From Dermacentor variabilis (lineage: Eukaryota; Arthropoda; Arachnida; Ixodida; Ixodidae): DNA of 64,000 nt. This document shows, in pieces, positions 50,601 through 59,557 of this stretch (position 1 is the first letter of the stretch; every line of letters begins with the position of its first letter). Below the pieces are notes generated by a model. That model saw only the letters and a program-made list of their open reading frames with translations, was not told where the DNA came from and searched no databases. The position numbers and the translations under genes were made by a program. Where the stretch lies: NCBI RefSeq assembly GCF_050947875.1, contig NC_134568.1, positions 204,063,017 through 204,127,016 on the forward strand, given 5' to 3'.

Positions 50601-52306
50601 CTGGCTACTTTCTGAGGCCGTGGAAGAACGGAAAGCAGGCACTGCATACTCTTTTTCTGGAAGCAGCTTTTGCAGCATTTCTCACCTGTCACTGACTATA
50701 ATAAGGTATGCAGCGATTTAGACAAGCTGTTTTAATGTAGTAGGATGTCAAACCACCAGTTAATTTTCTGCGGAAGACCAGGCTAAAATCGACTAAGTGT
50801 TCTAGCCTGAGCGAAAACTCCAACTTCAATAATTTCTCAAAATACGTTTTACATACACTGTTGAAACCACAATACATAAAAGCGACCCACTGTGGAGAAA
50901 AATGAATTTACACTCACCATTACTGGAATGTTAAAATCAAAACAACGGCCACTCCAGAACATGTGCGAAAAGTTGAGGTGTTGTTTTCGCCGCTATTGTT
51001 GTTTGAGAATTGTGGAACCCGGCACATGAAAGCTTGATTTCGATACTTCCTTTACGGAATTCTTCTTTGTTAACTCCCCACTATGCCAAACGCTGACAAA
51101 CTTGTGGGATATTTGCGAAGTCGATGCTTGGAAGGTGCCGGAAAGCACCTTGCCGAAATCATATCGATCCAATTGATCGAGTTCGCACGGCCGTATAAAG
51201 GAAACGTATGATAAATAGGAGTAGCAAACAGTACTGTGGACGTGTCACTTGCAGTGGAGCATATGTACTTCCACTTATTTTAATTAAAAGGGATGCGCTT
51301 NNNNNNNNNNNNNNNNNNNNNNNNNNNNNNNNNNNNNNNNNNNNNNNNNNNNNNNNNNNNNNNNNNNNNNNNNNNNNNNNNNNNNNNNNNNNNNNNNNNN
51401 NNNNNNNNNNNNNNNNNNNNNNNNNNNNNNNNNNNNNNNNNNNNNNNNNNNNNNNNNNNNNNNNNNNNNNNNNNNNNNNNNNNNNNNNNNNNNNNNNNNN
51501 CTATTCGCAGGGCCTCAGCACTAGGGCTTTTTTTTTCTGAGCACAAAATCACAGGATCAATTGCAGACCAGAAAGGTATTGCAGTAAAACACGTTGTGGG
51601 GCTAGTTGGTGCATAGCTTTCAAAAAATGAAGCGCCAACGGTAACGGCACACAAAGAAAACAGGAAGCGCCTTGTCCTGTCTTTTTGTTCCTTCTTTGTG
51701 TGCCGTTACCGTTGGTGCTTGATATTTTGGAATGCAGACCAGAAGCGCAAGTAAAGTTGTACGTGATTCTGGTGTAAAGAACCCAAGGTAGTTCGAATTA
51801 AAATACGGCATCGCTCGTAGGCTCATAACCTACAGTGTACCACCCGTTGGACTAGCAGGATCGAAAGTTTACAGCAATGTGGTTTCTGTGAAAAAGTCAA
51901 ATATCAGCCCAGTTTCTGCTTGAAGTCATTAAAACAGTACAACGCTGTGTTGGTCGTGTGCACTGTCCATGTAGCAATAGCAAATTTGAAATTCGAGCAT
52001 CGTGTCCAGGCTCCGGAAATATACTGGGGTCGAATGCATAAAGGTTCTTTCTTGTAACTGATATTTTCTATTGACTGGCCGCCTTCGCTAATAATATGCC
52101 GAACATCAGGATTTGCTGGAAATCTTTCTTACTGTCACTTCCAGCGTAAGAGGTTTTTGTCAATACGCCCCCCCCCCACTTCTTTCTTTTTAGATGCGAC
52201 ATCCCTTAAACTTCTGGACCTGCCTGTCGATGAAAAATCTGTTCTCCCTTTCACTGCTTACGTTGTAATCAAAATAAACTCCAGGGTATTCGCATTTTCC
52301 CGCTTT

Positions 52307-52341
<35 letters not shown>

Positions 52342-55093
52342 GACGCAGCAGTTATCACGACGTTTATTCCGCGTCAAAGATGCGGCGAACCAATCACTCC
52401 CGCAGCGCGGATCACACTCGAGAGCTAGCCCCACAAGCGATTATGAAAAAGAACCCCATATGAACCCCACATGATGATGATCATGTATATATTGGTGTTT
52501 AGCTGAAGTCCAGCGTTGGCAAGGCACGTGAGAACTTCATCCAGACGTTGCAGGTGCTGAGAGAAGGTTGGCGAGAAAACAACAATATCGTCCAGGTAGC
52601 ACAAGCAAGTCTTCCACTTCAGGCCGCGAAGAATGGTGTCAATCATGCGCTCGAACGTTGCGGGCGCATTGCAGAGGCCGACTGGCTTGACATTAAATCG
52701 TAGAGCCAATCTGGTGTTGAAAACGATGTTTTTTCTTTATCGTCCCCATGACAGGTATCTGCCAGTAGGCGGAACGCAGATCGATGCTACAGAAGTACTC
52801 GGCACCCTGTAGGGAATCCAAGGCATCGTCTATTCGCGGCATAGGGTATACATCCTTGCGTGTGTTCTTGTTAAGTGCTCGGTAGTCGACACAAAATCAA
52901 ACAGAGCCGTCTTTTTTTCGAACCAGAACAACGGGGGAAGACCAAGGGCTAGCAGAGGGGCGTATTATGTTCCGTTGAAGAATGTCGGTGACGTTCTCAT
53001 CAATGACTTTCCTCTCGGCTAGCGATACGCGATATGGTCTACGCCGCACGATGGATGTACCATCTGTCTCTATCCGATGCGTCGTACTCGAAGTCTTTCC
53101 CGACGAAGCTGAATGCGCGTCAAATGAAGTTTCATGTTTTTGGAGCAAAGCAAGCAATTGTGACTGCGAAGGTGTCAGGTCGGAACTGATGGCAGCTGCA
53201 AGAGCTGAAAGAGATGCGGCCCGTCCGGTACAAGGAACTTCAGAGGAAGCTGGTTTAAGAGAAACAACAGATATAGACTCCGATTCAGCGACGCAAGCCA
53301 ATGTAGTGCCTTTACGGATGAGAATCTTTTCGGATGTTGGGTTTGTAGCGTAGAGAAGTGCAGAGCCATTATCAAACCGAACCAGCCCTGATGCAAAGGC
53401 TGTCCCTCTTGCGAGACAGCGTGCAGATGGTAATACGAGCACGTCGCCGCAGTCAATGACGTCAGACGTGATGGTAACAATGCTTTGATGGCGAGGAGGT
53501 AGCGCGGTATCTTCTTCAGCAAGGAAGTGAAGTGGTGCGTCATCTGCATGTAGTGAATAGGTCGTGTCGGTCATGTGGAGAACGCGTTGCCCGCAGCAGA
53601 TGGAGGCGGAGGCCGTAGAAAGAAAATCCCATCCCAATATGAGCTGCTGGGCACACGAACTTAGCACTGCAAACTTTACGTAATGCAGAAGTCCATCGAT
53701 GGAAATGCGAGCAGTGCACATGGCGATAGGTCGAATGGCGGCCCCTTGAGCAGCGAGTAGCGTAGGTCCATCATAGGGGGTCGTAACTTTCCGAAGTCGC
53801 GAACACAATTCACGGTGAATAACTGAAACACTAGCACCAGTGTCTATCAAAGCTTCTACGTGTACACCTTCTACTACAACCAATTTCATATCGCACGGAT
53901 GCGATGGAGGAATGTCTGTCCTGTCGTTCGATGCAGCTTGTCCTCCAAAAGCTGCATCATTTAGTTTTCCGGACGACGCTCGGCGAATTGAGAAGCAGGT
54001 CTCAGTGGGGACGTAGAGTGGCGAAGGGGTGACGGCGAGCGGCGTCTCGCAGGACGCTACGTCTGAGCTGTCTCGGATGCTACAGTAGGCGAGGGAGAGT
54101 GGCCGCACGGTGGACCATAAGGACGGCGTTGGTCATGGAAGCTCCCTAGACGTTGGAAAGCAGCTCCGCGCGAAAATTCTTCCCGTTCGTATACGTCATA
54201 TCCGCGACGCTTGTCTTGCTGGCGCTTGCGGCAAAAGCGTGCTATGTGGCCACGATAGCCGCAGTAGCTGCAGATGGGACGAGGAGGACGCCATTGCGGA
54301 TAGCTGGTTTGGGTAGGTGCTCTGGTAGTCATGGAAGCCATGTGGGCCGGTGTTGGTTTTGGTGGCATCGGTGGAACGATGACTGGATTAACTGCGGCTA
54401 CTTGTGCGTACGTTGGTGGGGCCGTAGGGGTTAGAGGGTCCGTGCACGCTGCACCAGCCATGGACGCCAATTCCTCCTTGATAACGTCTCGCAGATTGGT
54501 AGCCGAGGCATGAGAAGGCATAGGCCCTGCGGCTAAGCCAAGATACTGTAGCTATTCTCGAATTATTGCGCGTATCATTGCTTGTAACGTAGGGTCGTCG
54601 GTGGTAGTGCTTGCAGTGGTGTCTGCAACCGTGCTGATTCGAGTTCGTCAAGGCGCTGGCAAGTAGCGACGATATCAGCGACGGTAGCGGGGTTCTTGAT
54701 GGCTAAAGCATTGAAAGCAATAGCTCCGATGCCTTTGAGGATGTGGCGAACCCTGTGCTCCTCGGTCCTCCGTCCTCTGACTCCCCGCTCAACCTCCTGG
54801 AGATTCGATCGGGTCGCCGATTGTGCCAGCTGTCCGCCAGCATGTCGCAGGACGAGCCAAGAGGCACTTCTACTTCCACCATCTCGGCCTTGGCTACCCC
54901 GCACCTCCACCACTTGTGACGCAGCAGTTATCACGACGTTTATTCCGCTTCAAAGATGCGGCGAACCGACCACACCCACAGCACGGATCACACTCGAGAG
55001 CCAGCCCCACAAGCGATGATGAAGAAGAACCCCATATGAACCCCACATAATGATGATCACGTACAGATGAGAAAGAGTAGCTTATAAATTCCC

Positions 55094-55170
<77 letters not shown>

Positions 55171-56594
55171 AGTGCCTTTATTTTTTTTTGTCTTTGTTTT
55201 GTGCAGAGCTTCGTACGTAGCAGGAAATTTCGAGGCTAGGCGAATTCATTTCCCACCGTGGAAGTCTGTTGCTTCTAAGCAAACAAAAATACTGTTGTCC
55301 AACACTCATGGTCATCACAGTGTTCGCATTTCATTTGACAAATTTGTTTTATAGAGTGGACAAATGAGATTTAGCTAGTACTGCTTATGCGCAACAGGTG
55401 GGTAGGATTAAATGGGGTCCAACTCGCGATGTTGGAAGCAGCGCGGCTGCAGCGGCTCTTTATCACTTATAGAGAAGAAAATGTAGCTTTTCGTAAGGTA
55501 ATAAATATATAAAAATAAAAAAATAAGAAGAAAAAGATATTTTAGCATTTGCAAATGCTAACACAAGAAAGAAACAAAATGGAACAATAAACGAGAGCTA
55601 GTCATTGGACACGGGCATGAAATCGTCGCTAATATTCCGAACACGTGTCAGAACTATTAAATGAGTCTTATCATTGTTATGAAAGCTCTCCCTTCAACGC
55701 CACTAGCCGGTCATGCATAGTCCAAGTATTCTCACAAGTGGCAGTTGATTTTCTTCCAGCGCCCTAAACTCGTAGCCTTTCCTGGACATACAGGTGATAG
55801 TTCAGCAACACGTGGTCTATGTCCTCTTCCGCTGTTCCACACGCACACGCTGCGCAGCTTACAGACACTCCTTTAAAGGGAGTGTGCTTATTGTAGGCAA
55901 TAGTAAGGCGAAAATGGCCAAATAAGGTTCCCACACTTCGTGGTGCCTTCACATATTCATAGAACTTCATTCAAGGTCTACAGTATAAAGTATGGATCTT
56001 TCCACCCTTTCATCGAACCATACCCCGGAGCATGTTGTCACTTGGAGACTATGTGCTATGTTTTTTAACGTCAGGACTGAACTTATTTTTACACAAGCTT
56101 CGCTGATTCGTCCGTTGATTAATTTCCAAATATTTCAGTATGACTGGGAAACCACTGAAACGTAATTTCCTAACCGCAAGTTCCCGCAGCAGGCGTAAAC
56201 CTTTTTAAACAGGTCCTGCCATCTAGTACCGCGTACATAAGGAGCATATATTATCGATAATCGCATTTCCCACTGTTACGATCATTATTTCAAAACAATA
56301 TGCGGAGCTAAGGTATTCCATTACTTGCAAGGACGTAATATTCACGTTTTGTTTTTGTAACAAGTAATGGGACGTTCTGACAGCCTTACATTAAACTATA
56401 TTCCGTGCCTTGTAGGGGACATGTTAGCTTCGGTTGATTATTATATCATCTAAAATAACAATGTATACTTTATGTAAAGCAAATGTCATCCCCGCGATCG
56501 TGCTGAATTGAGCTGGTTGGTCCATGACAAAGGGGAGGGGGGGGAACAACGCGAAGGACAGGCCGAAAGCAGAGACGACGTGCACAGCGCTATT

Positions 56595-56656
<62 letters not shown>

Positions 56657-59476
56657 GCCTGTTTTGTGTCTACTGCAGGACGAAGGCCTCTCCCTGCGAT
56701 CTCCATTTACCCCTGCCCTGCGCCTATCGATTCCAGCTAGCGCCTGCAAATTTCCGAATTTCATCACCCTACCTAGTCTTTTGCCGTCCTCGACTGCGCA
56801 TCCTTTCTCTTGGCACCCATTCTGTATCCCTAATGGTCCGCCGGTTATCTAACCTACGCATTACATGACCTTCCCAGCTCCATTTCTTTCTCTTAATGTC
56901 AATTAGAATATCGGCTGTCCCTGTTTGCTCTCTGATCCACACTGCTAACTTCTTGTATCTTAACGTTACGCCTAACAATCTTCGTTCCATCGCTCTTTGC
57001 GTCGTCTTTATCTAGTTTTCGAGCTTCTTTGTCAATATCTAAGTTTTTGCCCCGTATGTCAGCCACGGTAGGATGCATTGATTGTACACCTTTCTTTTAA
57101 TGATAATGGTAAGCTTCCAGTCAGGATCTGAAAATGTCTGCCGAATGCGCTCCAACCTATCTTTGTTCATCTGCAAATTTTGTTCTTATGATCAGGCTCC
57201 TCTGTGAGTAATTGACCTACGCAAACGAAGTCCTTCACAGACTGTAGAGGCTGACTAGCGACCCTGAACTCTTGGTCCCTTGCCCGTCTATTGATCACTA
57301 TCTTTGTCTTCTACATATTACTCTTCAAACCCACGCTTATACTCTCTGTGTTAACGTCCTAAATCATTTGTTGTAACTCGTCCCCAGTGTTGCTGAACAG
57401 GACGATGTCATCTGCAAATCGAAGGTTGCCGAGATATTCGCCGTTGATCCTTACTACTAAGCCTTCCCAGTTTGATAGGTTGAATACTTCTTCCAACCAC
57501 GCAGTGAATAGCATTGGAAAGATTGTGTATGCTTGTCTGACCCCTTTCTTTATAGGTATCTTCCTACTCGTGGGAAATTAAGGTAACTGTGAAATCTCTG
57601 TAGATACTTTCCAAGATATTTACGTAAGCGTCATGTACTCCTTGATTGCGTGATGCCTCTATCAATGCTGGTATCTCTACTGAATCATATGCCTTTTTCG
57701 TAATCTATGAAAGCCATAAAGAGAGGCTGATTATACTCCGCGGATTTCTGGATTACCTGATTGTTGGTGTCATCACGTGATCCATTGTAGAGTATCCCTT
57801 CCTGAAACCTGTCTGTTCCCTTGGTTGACTAAAGTCCAGTGTTGCCCTTATTCTACTGGAAGATTTCTTGTTGAATTTTTTATATAATACTGGTAGTAAG
57901 CTAATGGGCCTACCATTTTTCAATTCTTTAACCTCTCCCCTTTTGTGGATTAGTATAATTTTGGCATTCTTCCAGTTCTCTCGTACCCTTGAAGTCGATA
58001 GACAGTTCCTATAAAGGGCCGCCAGTTTTTCAAGCATTATGTCTCCTACATCTTTGATTAGATCGACTGGTACTCCATCTTCTTTTGCGGCTTTGCCCCG
58101 TTTAATCTCTTGCAAGACCCTTCTAACTTCATCGCTAGTTATAAAAGGAGCCTCTGTAACCTGCTCATTACTACTTCGAATGGAGGTATCGTGGCTGCTT
58201 TGGGTACTGTGCAGGTCAGTATAGAATTCTTCCGCTGCTTTTACTGTATCTTCGAGATTGCTGATGATATTGCCCTGCTTATCTTTCAGGGCATACATCT
58301 TGGTTTGGCCGATGCCGAGTTTCCTTCTCACATTTTTCAAGCTGCGTACATTTTTACTGCTTCCTCAGTATTTCTCACGTTATAATTTTGAATATCCCTT
58401 ATTTTCTCCTTGTTGATTAGTTTGGACAGTTCCGCGAATTCTATATTATCTCTTGAGTTGGACACTTTCATTCTTTCATTCTTTATTAAGTCCTTTATTA
58501 CTTTGGAAAGCTTACCTACTGATGGCCTTGGTGCCTTACCTCCCACTTGAATTGCTGCCTCTGAAGCCACCCTAGTTACGGTTTCATTCATTATCTCTAT
58601 GTCATATTCATCTTTCTGTTCTAAGGCTGCATATTTGTCTGCAAGTGCCAACCTGAATTGGTCTTCTTTTACCCTTTACTGCGTCTAGGTTTGGCCTGTT
58701 CTTGACCAATTTCACTCTTTCTCTCTTCAAATTGAGGTGAACCCTAGCCCTCACTACCCTATAATCACTGCACATAACCCTACCCAACACTTCCTGCACT
58801 ATGATGCACTATCCTGCACTATGCTGAGATCGACAGAAAATATGAAATCAATTTCATTTCTTGTTTCACCATTAGGGCTTTTCCAGGTCCACTTCTTGTT
58901 CCAACGCGTCTTCAATAAGGTGTACATTATTCGCAGCTTATTCCTTTCTTTGAATTCTATCAGAACGTCTGGTTTGCGCCAGCGTCTTTAACTCAAGTAG
59001 CGTCCGAGCACGTCTCTACACCTTCTCTCTCTTCCCCTTCTCCCTTCCCCCAGAGTAGGGTAGCCAACCAGACTCTTCACTGGTTAACATCCCTGCCTTC
59101 CTATATTCCTCTCTCTGTCTGCCAGCATCTCTCCTCTTGCGTTCCTAGAATCGACGCTGTAGTTGCCAATTGCTTGTTCACCAGCCTACATTGAAATCAC
59201 CCATGACTACAGTGTACTGAGTGTGCACTTTTCGCATCGCTAATTGAACATCTGCATAAAGCTGTTCTATTTCTTCATCAACGTGACTGGAAGTTGGAGC
59301 GTAAGTTTGTAATACCTTTATTCTATACCTCCTATTCAGCTTTATTACGACTGCTACCTTCTCATTCATGCTGTACAATTCGTCAATGTTGCCCGCTATG
59401 TCCTTACGGATTAGGAATCCTACCCCGTATTGCTTCTTATCTAGAAGACCTCTATAGCAGAGGACGTGGTCATTTG

Positions 59477-59557
<81 letters not shown>

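Larger units (their letters stand above)
52339..55096 (-). mobile_element. Internally deleted Ty3/gypsy element with short LTRs
   Basis: A complete 182-bp LTR (54915-55096, TGTGAC...CCCACA on the plus strand) is on the right. A 149-bp partial copy (52339-52487) is on the left. Between them, read on the minus strand, come gag, protease and the first part of RT, which joins directly to the partial LTR. The end of RT, RNase H and integrase are missing. Both outer ends abut (TA)n tracts, so insertion into a TA microsatellite is likely. The pol type is conventional and differs from the element at 42.8-49.5 kb. Confidence 0.85.
56653..59480 (-). mobile_element. RTE-clade LINE, decayed and interrupted
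   Basis: The minus-strand order is endonuclease (59440-58800: VLQTYAPTS, VVMGDFNVGW, GNYSVDSRNARGE, KWTWKSPNGETRNEIDFI), RT (58340-57753) and the C-terminus (56990-56769, WEGHVMRRLDN, DTEWVPRE). A (TA)n tract lies at each end. An I-like LINE tail is inserted at 58975-59127, splitting the endonuclease. Confidence 0.82.

Noticed and set aside
51208..51654. Frames spanning the N run
   Set aside because: They consist mostly of unknown residues across an assembly gap.
56424..56868. YIYIYI frames around AT tracts (also at 59178-59680)
   Set aside because: They translate AT microsatellites; only the flanking RTE parts are meaningful.
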